Origin: Sipunculus nudus
Taxonomy: Eukaryota > Annelida > Sipuncula > Golfingiida > Sipunculidae
Length of the DNA: 64,000 bases
Direction: 5' to 3'
Assembly: GCA_026874595.1 (NCBI GenBank)
Contig: CM049307.1
Span: 32,349,862-32,413,861, forward strand
Positions 1 to 11,503 of this stretch are shown here, one piece after another. The position numbers were made by a program, and so were the translations under genes. The notes under the pieces are model-generated. The model did not search any database and was not told the DNA's origin. It saw only the letters and a list, made by a program, of their open reading frames with translations. Each line of letters opens with the position of its first letter. The first letter of the stretch is position 1.

Positions 1-420
1 CCACACAGTATTTTCAGAATCAATTCATAAAGTCATTCCTAATAATTCTGATCTTTTGCAAGCTCTTTCTGTTGACAGGATGATGAAGAGTCAAAGCAAT
101 TCTCTGAGCTCTCTGAGCGAAAGGAGTCAGACCATCCTCTGTTTAGATTCTGTTCACACTGTTATGAGTGTTATCATGGTGCATGCCTGAGGGAAAGAAA
201 CATAGCAAAACTGGGATAAAACTCCAGTTATGCCGTTCATAGCAATTAGAGGTACTTGGGGGTAGTTTAAGCAACAATTCCCAACTACCCAATTAAGTCC
301 CAAGCTAATGGTAAAGATTTCAGACAGGGATCATGCTGAATAAGAACAGGTTTGCTTTGCAGAATATCTACTTCCATCTTTCCCACCATTGATACAGCAT
401 GACAATAAATTTCAACTTGC

Positions 421-684
421 CTCTCTCCTGCTGAACCCTTTTTTATCACTGTTGGTTCCTGTATCTCCATCCTCCTGAGCATGGCCTCCAGCCGGGATGG
501 GCGTTCTTGCTCAGCCTCCCTGGGGGCCACATCTCCACCAGCATAGGGACTGGAAGGTTTCTGGGCTGCTGGAATCTGCTGACCTGGTCTATGTGATGAT
601 GCAGCAACAGGCTGCTGGACTGGTCTTTGTGATGGTGGTGCCACAGGCTCCGGGGCTGGAATATCTGCAGCAGGTCTCTGTCCC
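421..684 (-). CDS. Piwi-like exon 5 (88 codons, ends at a GC donor)
   Basis: The acceptor is ...CACTATTTCAG at 685-687. The peptide is Pro/Gln/Ala-rich, then carries LEAMLRRMEIQEPTV and KKGSAGER. It ends at AGAG|GCAAGT, the consensus form of a GC-AG intron. If this donor is not used, reading continues 45 more codons to a stop at 285, which would give a truncated product without any PIWI domain. Confidence 0.6.
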
Positions 685-3600
685 CTGAAATAGTGACATA
701 CTCATTTTTCAAGCTAGATCCACACTCTACAGATGGTAGATCTACATAATGATGATGAAGATTAACATGGCATGCCTGGTATTCGATTTATCTAGGACCC
801 ATAGCAACTAAGCACAACTTCTTATAGGTCCATCTATTATATATTTCAACAGTTTACACCATTTGCAGCACAGATGTATCAACTCTACTTGCAAACTTCA
901 AAATGAAACCTTTCTTGAAATGTTTTTGTTGACCACCTGAGTACCTTTTTATTCGAATGCATCTGTGTGTCTAAATAAATTCCAAACTCTGATATCTGAA
1001 TGCTGGACACCAAAACTACATCATCTGCACCTTTGGTTTGTGGACAATATTTCTCTCTGGATTCTAATGAGCCTTACTAACCTGCCTGCTGCCAATTCAT
1101 GCAACCTCGCTAGACCGCGACCCAGGGCTCTAGGCTGAGGAGGAGGTGGTGCTGCCGTGTCTCTGAAGGGCTCCGACTGGGCTGCCACATAGCCTCGTCC
1201 TCCTGTTAAAGAACATGTCTGACAATCAGATATTCATAATAGAACAAAATTGCCTTAATCAACAGTAAATCTATGATAAGTGTTATTTATTTCTGTGCTA
1301 AAGATCTGTGCCAGTAGTGGTAGGGGGAGTTTGCTTATGAATAAAAATTTACTTTCCATGCCAGATGTGGAAGCTTACCAAGTGCCTCTAAATGTTCCAT
1401 GTATGGGTGTCTTTGTGGGGTCATTGTGTTTGGCTGAGTCTTGTGTGAGTCAGTACAAGTGTGTGTATGTTTGTGTTTACAGGGTTGGGAACTATCACTC
1501 ACCTAGATACAGTAGAACACTCAGAGGGGAATTGTTTTTGGGTGTTATCACCTACCAATGTAAAAACGAGTCCTCTTATATTTGTGTGGTGAGAAGCTGA
1601 CTGCAGGAGCTGTCCATGCAGTTGGAGTCACTGTATTTGTTGGGGGTTAAAACCTACCTATGATCAATTAAGTACTCTTTGCGTGTGGTTGGAAGCTGAC
1701 AGGACTCTGCAGTGATTCTGTGCAGTGGGGCCCCTTTTCTGAACAAGTGGAGAGCTGACTGAACGGTGTAGATGATTGTTAGTGGAAAGGATTATGACTT
1801 ACCTATGTATGGTTGTGCCTTTTCGGGACAAGGCAGAGCACTGAATGGGTAGCATGGATGATTATGAATGGCGAGGGTTATAACTTACATATGTACAGTT
1901 GCCCCTTTTCTGGACATTTGGCAAGCTGATTGAGCAGTGTGGATGATTGTGAGTGGTGAGGGTTATAACTTTCCTATGTATAGTTGCGCCTTTTCTGGAC
2001 ATGTGGAGAGGTGACTGAGCCATGTGGATGATTATGAGGGGGAGGTTAATATCTCACCTAAGTATGGTTTTTCCTTTTCTGGACATGTGGAGAGCTGATT
2101 AAGCAGTGTGGATAAGGATGTTTGTTTTTGATGAGGGTTCTAATTTACCTATGAATGGTTGTGGACGAGGTTTGGAGCTGACTGGACAGTGCTAATGAAT
2201 GAGTGGCAAGGGTAACAACCTACCTATGTACAGTTGTGTCATTTGTGGATGAGGTGGTGGCTGACTGGACAGCGGAATGGTTAAGTGGCAAGGGTGACAA
2301 CCTACCTATGTACAATTGTGTCATTTGTGGACCAGGTGGGGAGCTGACTGGACAGTGCTAATGAATGAGTGGCAAGGGTTACAACCTACCTATGTACAGT
2401 TGTGTCATTTGTGGATGAGGTGGTGGCTGACTGGATAGCGGAATGGTTAAGTGGCAAGGGTTACAACCTACCTATGTACAGTTGTGTCATTTGTGGACCA
2501 GGTTTGGAGCTGACTGGACAGTGTTGATGGTTGAGTGTCAAGGGTGACAACCCACCTATGTACAGTTGTGTTATTTTGTGGACCAGGTGGGGAGCTGACT
2601 GGACAGTGTGAATGGTTGAGTGGCAAGGGTTACAACCTACCTATGTACAGTTGTGTCATAAGTAGACAAGGTGGGGAGCTGACTGGACAGTGTGAATGAC
2701 TGAGTGGCAATGGTTACAACCTACCTCTGTATGGTTGTGTTGTTTCTGGGCGAGGTGGGGAGCTGATGGGTGATGCCACAGGAGCAGCATCAGTATCTCC
2801 ATCTTTGGTATCCAGAAACCTCTGAAGGTGATCTATACGCCCAGCACGCTGTGGAGGAGCCTACAAAATTTAAAAATCACTCAAACAATGTTTACTGATG
2901 ATACTTGTATACAAACTATAAGGAACCTGTATGTATGTTATCAATATATGGGCACTTTCACACAAAAGGTTGAGTGATTAGTCTCACTGGGGAGTAAAAA
3001 CTGAATACCTAACAGAGCAATATTAAGTTTACCCCTGAAAAGGTATATATCTTAGCTAACGGAAACTGTTTAGTATACCATTTTACCTATGAACTAATAA
3101 AAGTTACATTGAATTCAGAAATTCAAACATCCCATATTTTTACAATAATCTTTTTCTCTTCACAGCCCTACATAATTTAAATTTTCGCTCATTGGTTTGT
3201 TCTAATGTCTTTATCTGATGTATTTTATCATGCCCTAAGTGCATGGTAAAAAAAATCTTCAATCACATTTGTTTGTTTTGTGAAATTTTCATATTTTTAT
3301 AAAAATTTAACAGTGCATTTTAATTATGATTAATGGAAGTATGCTGTCAGTCTTTATTCTGACACTGCTCTGGTCAATTAGTAACAGAAATGGTGAGAGA
3401 AGTTGTTCAGCTGTACAGAGTTCAAGAAATCAGGAAATATGTTGATGCCTTAGTCTGTTGTCACTTGATTTATATGATAATGGTTTTTACCAACATTTGT
3501 ACTGGAGAGGACATTATTTTAACATGCACTGTGGAAGAATTCAAAAGGAATATTTTTGTTCCCTCTCTCTCTTGTATTGTTCATGGACCTCTTGAACATA

Positions 3601-5283
3601 AAGTGAATCAGTGTCCACCTCATTTTCCAGAGGCAAGTTCATCTGCAACTATTTGGACCTTGTGGTTAAAGGAGCACAAAATAGACATACCCAAGTATCA
3701 GTTATTAAGTATAATGTAAGTCAATTATGACTCCATGATATTAAATGACACCTAAAGCAAGATTATAACTAGAATACGGGTAGTCGACAAGCGACTACGT
3801 GTATCCGCCAAAATCAGAGAAGGACGGGTGAAGTGAGGCATGGATTGAGTGGCAAGGGGATATAGAGTTACATATGTAAAATATTAGTATTGGATCTCTG
3901 CCACATAAACATGATTGTAGGTGGCGCCACCTGTTATTTGAACGAGAAACTATCCAAGATATATACACATGCAAAATTTCAAGTGGAAAAGTCAAACCAC
4001 TGCAGAGATATGAGTGATTTTATCCCACAGCAGACAAACAGATGGACGCTGTGCAAACATGGTTGCAGGTGGCGCCACCTTTTGTTGTGTATGTTATAAA
4101 GCTATCCCAGGGCTACATTTGTGTAAAAATTTTTTCCGGATCGGTCAAACGGTTCCCGAGATATGAGCTTGGATGTCTGCAGCGTTAACATGAATGTAGG
4201 TGGCGCCACCTGTCATAAAATCAAGGAAGCTATCTAGGATGTATACGCATGCCGAATTTTAGGTGAATTAGACAAACCATTGCAGAGATATGAGTGATTT
4301 TAACCCCAGGCAGATGAACAAATGGACACTGTGCAAACATGGTTGCAGGTGGCGCCATCTTTTGTTGTGTATGTTATAAAGCTATCCCAGGGCTACATTT
4401 GTGTAAAATTTTTTTCCGGATCGGTCAAACGGTTCCCGAGATATATGGGTTTATGTGTGGAGCGTTAACGTGAATGTAGGTGGCGCCACCTGTCATAAAA
4501 TTGAGAAAGCTATCTAGGATGTATATGCATGCCAAATTTTAGGTGAATTAGTCAAACCACTGCAGAGATATGAGTGATTTTAACCCCAGGCAGATGAACA
4601 GATGGACACTGTGCAAACATGGTTGCAGGTGGCGCCACCTTTTGTTGTGTATGTTATAAAGCTATCCCAGGGCTACATTTGTGTAAAAAAATTTTCCGGA
4701 TCGGTCAAACGGTTCCCGAGATATATGGGTTTATGTGTGTAAACAGACGCACAAACGGACGCTGGGCAGAGACGAAAGGTCAGAGGTCAAGGTCACTTGG
4801 TTAGGCACCAGTTCACATGTGACCCGATAATTTGTGTAAGTTTCGGAAAAATCTGTCCAGTAGTCTCAGAGGAGTTCTCCGGAAACGAACGCGGCGGCGG
4901 TGGCGGCGGCGGAACCCGGTCAAATACATAGTATCCGCAAAACTTCGTTTTGGCGGATACAAATATTGAATGGCTTGTACCTTTTGCTTTGTTGAAAAAA
5001 AATATAATCCAGACAAAATATTTTTAACACAAATTTGGAGAAATGGTCATCTTGAAAATTAAATATTTCACAGAATTTTAATCAGAAGCAGTTTTGTTCA
5101 CAATCCGTAATGCAAATATAATTTGTTTTTTGCACTCATGCTTTATTTCTAACACATTTACTTTGAATATCAACATCAATCAACTTATTTTACAACATAC
5201 ATTAAACAATTGGTTCATAGACAACATAGCTCTCCTGAATGAAATATAAACAAAATGTTTATTGTAGACCTGGGGAAAATATC

Positions 5284-5337
<54 letters not shown>

Positions 5338-8012
5338 TTTATTCAAAATTTGGGACATACATTTTTGTATCATGGGATAACTACAGATATGGGTCCTGCT
5401 AGTAGTATTTTACATTGTTACACAACAGTTGTGGAAATGGACATTTCAGTTGCTTTTGGCTTTTTACTTGTGAGGATTTTACCATTAAATTTGAATTTAA
5501 AATATAAAAACAACTGAGACTTAGATAAACTGGAACCAGAAAATTAAGCTTTTGCAAGAAGACAATGTTTATATCATTGTTTTCATAGACTTTACTATGA
5601 GACTTGGTAAAATGGATGGAAAAATAAAAGCACGTTGTCAAAGACCAAGTTCACATGATGCCTTCACACTAACCACCCCCAGCCCCAACACTAATAACTG
5701 TGTCATTTAAAATGTGTACCAGCAATTTGGGAGACCATAGTTTCAAAAGCTGTTTTTCCAAACTCTTTGGTTTCACAAGTTGTTGACTTTTTCATGAGGC
5801 AAAAGTATCGGCAAATATGATTGTAGTTGCTCTCATGAAGTAATGATTCATAGCTGGTGAGATGGCAAGGAAACAAAAAGCACTGGTATTTTAATAAGAA
5901 TTATCTTTGGCCAAAACAATTTGGGTTGATTCGTCAGCAATGAAATCATCAATATGGCACAGTTACATAAAATATGTGACATGAAGAGAGTTAATGATCC
6001 AGATAATGAAATGTTAGATTTTGGTAAAAATGAAAATTAGGGCTGTTCGACTATTTCTACCGGTCTAATTTGGTAAAGAATCTTAATATGTATGTGGTTC
6101 TAGTTAAAAACAGATACAATTACACATTTTTTATAATACCCAAAGAATTAGATGAAGGGGTCTATGTAGTAAACTGCATGGTATTTATTAAAATTAAAAG
6201 TAAGCAGGTTAGGTATCCACAGTGATTGAAAGCTTCAAGAACTTCCGTGCAAATCTGAAAGACTGTAGGGTTGTACATTTGACACTTTTATCCCGTGTTA
6301 AAAAAATGTCCTCTCCAGTACATTTAAGTAACACAAGATTAAAGTCTGCTACTGTCACAATTTACATGCAGTTATTGCAGGTATGCTTTTTGTCTGCTTC
6401 TCACTTCTGTAAAAAGAAGGAACATGTAAAAGAAAGGCTTTATCATGAATTCATCAATGAAGATTCATTACTCTAAACATTGGTCTGACAATGAATGGAG
6501 TTACATGCTAATTTATATATATAATGAGCCAAACTACCTCCCTAAACCAGTCAGTCTATTTATATTTATCACTAGGGCAAACTTGAAGTAAATATTAAGC
6601 TTACTTGGAGAAGTATTCCTCTAGCCTGCCTCATGTTAAAAATGATTGTACTGGAGAGGACATTTTAACAGATACACTCATTGCTAAACTGGCCACAGAA
6701 TATTAGATGGTATGCAATGCAAACACCAGGGAATTTATCTTCCTAGCTACCTGTTACATATAAACTAAAATAGGCTTTTAATTTCTACATTAAAGTGAAT
6801 TTTATCTGTATGTACTGGAGAGGACAATTTTTTTAACAGGCATATACCAGGTAAACAAGTGCCAAATCATCCCGGTCAGGACACACATCCCAGCCCTTAG
6901 TTACTAAAACATGATTAGATATAATACTGGCTGTTTAAAGCAGGAATTTGTTTTGTGACATGAGAATTACATTTCTTGTGAGGATGCAATGTACTGGAGA
7001 GGACAGGTCCCAGCAAAATTTTTTAACCAATTATGATACTGAAGGATATTGATTGGATAATTTTAACCACCACTATGAAAGTCATGAAACTTGGAGCACA
7101 TGTAGTTTACATGTTACAGCATGTGCTGTGATTAGAATATTTCTGTTCTGGTGAACAAAATTCAGTCATATTTACATTAAATTTTTCCATTTTTGTGAGT
7201 GAGACTCCAAAATTTGATGAAAATTACACTTAAATGGCCAGAACTTCTTAAAAAATTGGCTTAGAGTTATAAAATTTTCTGTGTTTATAGAGGCTGGTGT
7301 GGCCTTTACAAATATGATAATATGTATCATATTTTCAGCCACAAAACTTACCTGTGAACCATTGTTTAACAATTTTTCATATCCAACCTTTAGTGTGAAA
7401 GTGCCCATATCATATTCAATGTAAGGAGAACCCCACAGAACATGATGGATCTCTTTGAGAAAACAGATGGGATGAGCAATTTTCATGTAAAAAACATTGG
7501 CAGTACTTATGGTCACTATTATTTTCCCCCCATCTTCCTTGCTGATTTTGATGGTGTGAAATTATGTCAGGGTCCCCTCCCCCCCACAGCCCATAAATAT
7601 TGGCCAGTAAAAGGAATGTTGACCTTGACACATGGAAACCTTGTTAGCTTTTTTTCAGCAAGTAACAGTAAACCACCGACGTCAGACTGCACAGTTCCTC
7701 AGATGTTAGGATATTTATTCTCCCTTCTATCACTCTCCTTGAGCCTTGACAGTGCCGGCAGAGCTCATATTTTGTAAACTTTGGATTATCAATAGTTATT
7801 GTTCCTGTAATTTCAGGTAAATATGTTTTAAGTTTACTTGCATGGTTTATTACCTCATGTGGAGTATGTGTGGCGCCTACAGCTGGCTGTTCCTGTTGAG
7901 CTGGGGTTTCACTCTCCCCTGGTCGCCGCGTAGGTGCCTGCATGGCTTGCAAGATAGAAGCATAACGGCCTCCCCTGCCATACCCGCCATAACCTCGACC
8001 ACCCGAGGCCAT
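421..8012 (-). CDS. Piwi-like protein (PIWI-clade Argonaute), N-terminal part, partial
   Basis: Four coding exons join in frame as 8012-7854, 2860-2725, 1202-1082 and 684-421, giving about 226 residues; the rest lies outside the window, left of position 1. The start ATG at 8012 has a perfect Kozak context (GCCACCATGG). The protein opens with Gly/Arg motifs (GRGYGGYGRGG) and has further RGGRGY and GRG motifs. A Pro/Gln-rich linker follows, and the last visible residues include KKGSAGER. Piwi proteins are small-RNA-guided Argonautes that silence transposons, and their N-terminal RG/GR arginines are methylated and bound by Tudor proteins. A GxxG motif at this point matches the start of the N domain in that family. 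The PAZ and PIWI domains are not visible, so the family call rests on N-terminal composition and this one motif. Another RG-rich protein remains possible. All junctions use good splice sites except a GC donor after the last exon. Confidence 0.55.
1082..1202 (-). CDS. Piwi-like exon 4 (phase 1 to phase 2)
   Basis: The acceptor is ...TCTTTAACAG and the donor is GCAG|GTTAGT. Joined to exon 3 it completes an RGGRGY motif, a typical symmetric dimethyl-arginine type site, then runs through a four-proline stretch and a GRG motif to LHELAAG. Confidence 0.6.
1490..2766 (-). repeat. Tandem array of ~84-bp units, each copying an exon 3 end plus splice donor
   Basis: At least 13 units run from about 1,490 to 2,766. 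In the minus sense each contains TCAGCTCCCCACC..., a 42-nt block matching the last 42 nt of exon 3, then ATAG|GTAGGT, then 42 nt ending ACTGTCCAG. The units nearest exon 3 (blocks ending at 2641, 2556, 2472, 2390, 2306 and 2224) are very similar. Those below about 2,150 are shorter and diverged, and several have lost the donor. Blocks at 2641, 2472 and 2306 are 42 nt and the one at 2149 is 33 nt, all phase-neutral. The block at 2556 is 43 nt and those at 2390 and 2224 are 41 nt, so they shift frame. Whether any is spliced in is unknown. Confidence 0.85.
2725..2860 (-). CDS. Piwi-like exon 3 (45 codons, phase 0 to phase 1)
   Basis: The acceptor is ...ATTTTGTAG at 2861-2862 and the donor is AGAG|GTAGGT after 2725. 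The peptide begins APPQRAGRIDHLQRF and ends SSPPRPETTQPYRG. Its last 42 nt plus the donor and following intron are the template of the tandem array that runs on to about 1,490. Confidence 0.6.
3772..4962. mobile_element. Pearl/HINE-like non-autonomous element 1 with GGCGCC tandem core
   Basis: The left end reads CTAGAATACGGGTAG, then a perfect 7-bp-arm hairpin (GTAGTCG/CGACTAC, 3,780-3,798), then GTATCCGCCAAAA. The right end carries the inverse, TTTTGGCGGATAC (about 4,949-4,961), preceded by GTATCCGCAAAA so that it also folds. The core is a tandem array with about 280-bp period made of two related halves, each centred on the palindrome GGTGGCGCCACC. A CGG-rich segment lies near 4,890-4,915. 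There is no coding capacity. Three more copies occur in this window. The plan of conserved flanks around a tandem core resembles bivalve pearl elements and HINEs; that class assignment is inference. Confidence 0.75.
5288..5333. repeat. (TA)n microsatellite
   Basis: An uninterrupted AT dinucleotide run inside the Piwi-like intron. Confidence 0.95.
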
Positions 8013-8037
8013 GGTGGCAACAACAGGTGATGATTTC
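7854..8037 (-). CDS. Piwi-like exon with start codon (5' UTR plus 53 codons)
   Basis: The acceptor is a polypyrimidine-type ...TTTCAG ending at 8038; 25 nt of 5' UTR precede the ATG at 8012. The exon ends in THTPHE at a GAG|GTAATA donor (phase 0). Reading past this donor stays open to 7644, but phase 0 joins cleanly to the next exon, so I stop here. Because an acceptor precedes the ATG, at least one non-coding first exon must lie upstream. Confidence 0.6.
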
Positions 8038-8504
8038 CTGAAATATGAAAAACAATAATGAAACAGTAATGAAAATACCATGAATATTACTATAGGCAAA
8101 TGTGCACAGTTAGAAGGCTGATTGGTTGTACCTTGACTGCCCATAGTAATATGTAAGACAGCTGTAGGGGAAAACCTACACATAACCATCAGTTCCCCTT
8201 GTTACAGTGTACCATGTCACAGGACTACACAGCAAATGGTTACTTCTTAAGAACAGTGAAAGTATAGAATGCCCTCCCAATCTAGGAGCTTAAGAGGCTC
8301 CCACCTTAGTCAGACTCAGGATTTAAGAATTAAGCAAAAAGCTACCTGTAGACAGATCCTCCTGTTTGCAATATGTTACTTTACCTCTTTGACAGTGTTC
8401 TTCTACTTTAAATGTTGATCAGTTAAATGTTGGGTACTTCTGACGAAACACAACAAAACACCCATTTACCTTCAAATCTAAGGCTAAATTTTAACACCAA
8501 TCGA

Positions 8505-8612
8505 CAGGGTTGACAAGTTTTAGGCAGGAAGTTTTTAACGGTAGGTTATAATCTGGTTAAAACTGCCCTACCTAAAACAGGTTTTAGGCAGCAAAAGTGC
8601 CTAAAACCTATA
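8505..8612. mobile_element. Fragment of a hAT-like element end
   Basis: Begins CAGGGTTGACAAGTTTTAGG and contains several TTTTAGGCA and CTAAAAC motifs. CAGGGTTG is the same terminal octamer as the complete hAT-type element at 14,513. No opposite terminus or target duplication is visible, so this is probably one broken end. Confidence 0.35.
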
Positions 8613-8639
8613 TATTTGTTTAAATTATGACTTAAAAAT

Positions 8640-10730
8640 CTATAAACTACCAAAGTGGCTGGGGTGATGCAGTAAAAAGGCTTCGCAGGGCTTCTGGAAG
8701 GTTTCTGGTATTAGTATACTAATGCATGATTTGCTGTTGGTTGGCATCATGCAGCCTTCAAAGAGCCTGTTTAAGTTTCTTGAACATGAGACCATGTTTG
8801 ATTTGCACAAAGTTTCATTGGCAAAAGTAATTTCTCTATCAGGACCCTTTAGGTTTCCTGAGGATTCCCTGCTACATGGAATGATGTAATAGAGCCTCCA
8901 GTATGCCTCTAGTAAGGCAGGGTAGGCCATGCTTGATTAGACCAGTTAATTACTATTTATTAGGGTGATGGGGTCATAAGACCAAATGGTCATCAGTCCT
9001 ACTACTGTGTCCTAGATGTTCATGTGAACTTTCATACTTATCTAGGATGATGCAATCAAAGCCCTTGCCCTGAAAACTGGTTCTTGAGTCAAACTTTTTA
9101 CCGAGTGATGCAGTCAGGGCCCCTGACCATGACATGCAGGTTTCTCAGGGCTTTAGGATGATTCATGAACATTGCCCAAAAGTGATAATGAATATTCTGT
9201 CGTTTACAGCATATTCACTGAAATATGTTTTTAAATTTTTCAGTTTTATTCTTATTATAGTGTTTTATGAGGATTCCATTTTCACAATCTCATCATATAG
9301 TTAACAGAGCATATCCATCATAATATAGACAATAAGTATGTGCACAAAATCTTAAAATCTGACAAGGGATAACCTAGCTAAGTAAAAAACAACTAGTGGA
9401 AATTCTTGTTCATTATCAGATAATGTAAAATATATTATCATATTTTTAGTTTATGGCTAGCATAAGAGATTAAAATTTATAAAATCAATCTTTTGCTTTT
9501 GGATTTGACTTGAAGATGACCACAGTATTACTAAATAATTCACACAAAGTAGGTTGAATATCTGCATTTTTGTTAAGACACAAATTATTTTGAAAGAATA
9601 AAACCGAGTTTTCACAAATAGGTATTTCTACAGAAAACATTGCATTTCAAGGTTTTTCTTGTTGATTTTTTTAATCTTGATTTTGATACAGCAAAACTTA
9701 ATTTTTATAAAATCTTCAGAATTATAGAATAATACCATTAGTGCACTTTTCAGTTACCTTTTTTTTTAAAAAGTCTAGGTAAGGGAAAAATAAGAACCTT
9801 TTTCTCGACACTGTTACACAAAGTAAAATCTAACTTGCACATTTAAGAAATTGTATTCACTTGATTTTTTTATGTTCTTGATAAAATATAAATTAATAGC
9901 CTCTAATGAAATAAAAACATAAATCAGTTATAAATGATTAAGTTCTCCACCCCATTATCTTTCTCTTGACATCGTTATTTTTCAAACAGGTAAAGGTTTC
10001 AAGTTATAACAGTGCTGAGTTTTCTCATATTAACATCAGATGCAGGACAATATATCACTTTCATACCATCCCTCAGAAGGAAGCACAAATATCACTACAT
10101 GAGCAAGAAAAGGATGACATTTTCGGGGAGTTATATGTGACAGTTAATTTTTCACAAGTGAACTGTATGGAGTCCAAATAAACATATAATGATTAACAGA
10201 CAGCATAGATATGACAGTTACTAAATTTAATTATGGTTTATGTGTACAAACTTTCCTTAACTCTAACAAACACTGCTCCCTGCATCAGCAAAGTGGTTTC
10301 TGTTCGCGTGCTGCGAGTTTAAAAGGTCAGGTAATGGTCAGAGTATATATTTATATCCAAACTTTGGTATTAAAAACAAAACAGTTAAGAAAAACCAAGC
10401 AATATCATCTTCATTAACTTTCATAGCTGTGAGCACATGGAAAGTAAAATCTGTATAAATGGAAAAGTGGTTACAGAATAACGCTGTTTTGAATTTAAGA
10501 TCCAAGAAAAATGGGACAACGAATATTTAAGGGTATTGAAATATTTGCAGCCATTTTTCTGCATCTATTTCTGCCATAATTTCATTATTTTTATCTCAAA
10601 TAATGCTTATAGCTTTGGCAATAATGTGAATGGTTATTCATGCCATTTTCAGCATTCGCTAATCTCTTAATATTAAATATAGTTTTGGGACATAAAATGC
10701 GATTTTTTTGTAGAAATACCCATACAAAAA
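8640..10730. other. AT-rich stretch without supported genes
   Basis: Many stop codons in all frames. Short open frames (8,640-8,930 minus; 9,966-10,181 and 10,211-10,417 plus) show no motif or splice support. It probably belongs to the Piwi-like 5' UTR intron. Confidence 0.4.
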
Positions 10731-10740
10731 CATAGGACAA

Positions 10741-11215
10741 GGCCAAGGGACCCTGGAGCGGATCAAATTGTTGTCTCGTCCCAAGACGCTTTATTCTGAT
10801 TCGCTCTGCTCCTCTCCATCAACGTCTTGAGTTCGGCCCTACAGTTTAAACCGTGTATGGTTCCGAATAGGGGAACCCTTCGGAATCGACAAGTGACCTT
10901 TTATCCGGTGTCAACATAAAATAATTACCTGTTCATTGACTTTAGGTATTGTATAAAACTTCTGAAAGGTTGTTGCACCACTGTAAAGCTCAATTGCCTT
11001 ACAAATTCATAATTTTACAAGAGACCTTATATTTACATGGATAAGAAGTCGCCATGATTGTATAAGGTATCCCACAGTCCTGTGCGACGGTATTTAGACT
11101 GGGACCCCACTCCGATATTATCCCTGTTGGAACGGGAAAAAGTGGACGTTAATAAGGGACTGTGCAGGGTACCAGTCCATCAACGTCTGCTCACAACAAG
11201 TTCCTACAGTTTGGT
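10741..11215. repeat. Two diverged, locally GC-richer segments with shared blocks
   Basis: Segments near 10,741-10,850 and 11,095-11,215 share TCCATCAACGTCT followed by CCTACAGTTT, with weaker similarity upstream. The spacing is about 345 bp. Their nature is not recognised. Frames reading through the second copy do not resemble a known protein. Confidence 0.35.
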
Positions 11216-11503
11216 ATGTTTAAATCACGGTCGGTTTACAAGGAACTTAGGGGATAATGTTTCATTAAAATATTTAGGTAAAAATGTGGTAATGTTGCAA
11301 GAAAGACTCATTTACTTCCAAAGACACGATCGGATGTATTTTGATGTGTATATTTAGCACTTGTCGGAAAAAAAATTGTGTAAAATCAAAGAGTGCGTTT
11401 ATGACAAGGAAACTTTAAGTAATCAAAGGTAGATATAGTACTTTATTCGAATGACCAAGAAATTCAGCTAAATATCATGTTTTAGTTTGTAAACAAGACT
11501 CAC

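Larger units (their letters stand above)
2867..7853 (-). other. Long first coding intron of the Piwi-like gene
   Basis: About 5 kb separates the start-codon exon from exon 3. It holds one complete pearl/HINE-like element (about 3,770-4,962), a (TA)n tract at about 5,288-5,333 and five exact copies of a 16-mer (see findings). Open frames here, such as 3,390-3,719, lack family resemblance and splice support. Confidence 0.5.

Noticed and set aside
1490-2766. CRISPR-like regular array
   Set aside because: Both halves of each unit are repeated, so there are no unique spacers, and the array copies a eukaryotic exon end; the window is an animal genome.
3390-3719. 109-codon open frame inside the Piwi-like intron
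   Set aside because: No recognisable motif, no splice partner, opposite strand to the gene, and it contains the dispersed 16-mer.
7644-7853. Extension of the Piwi-like start exon past the GAG|GTAATA donor
   Set aside because: The frame is open, but the donor is good and phase 0 joins cleanly to the next exon; an alternative longer exon cannot be formally excluded.
11058-11357. 99-codon plus-strand frame
   Set aside because: It overlaps the paired GC-rich segment, then runs into AT-rich sequence; no family resemblance.
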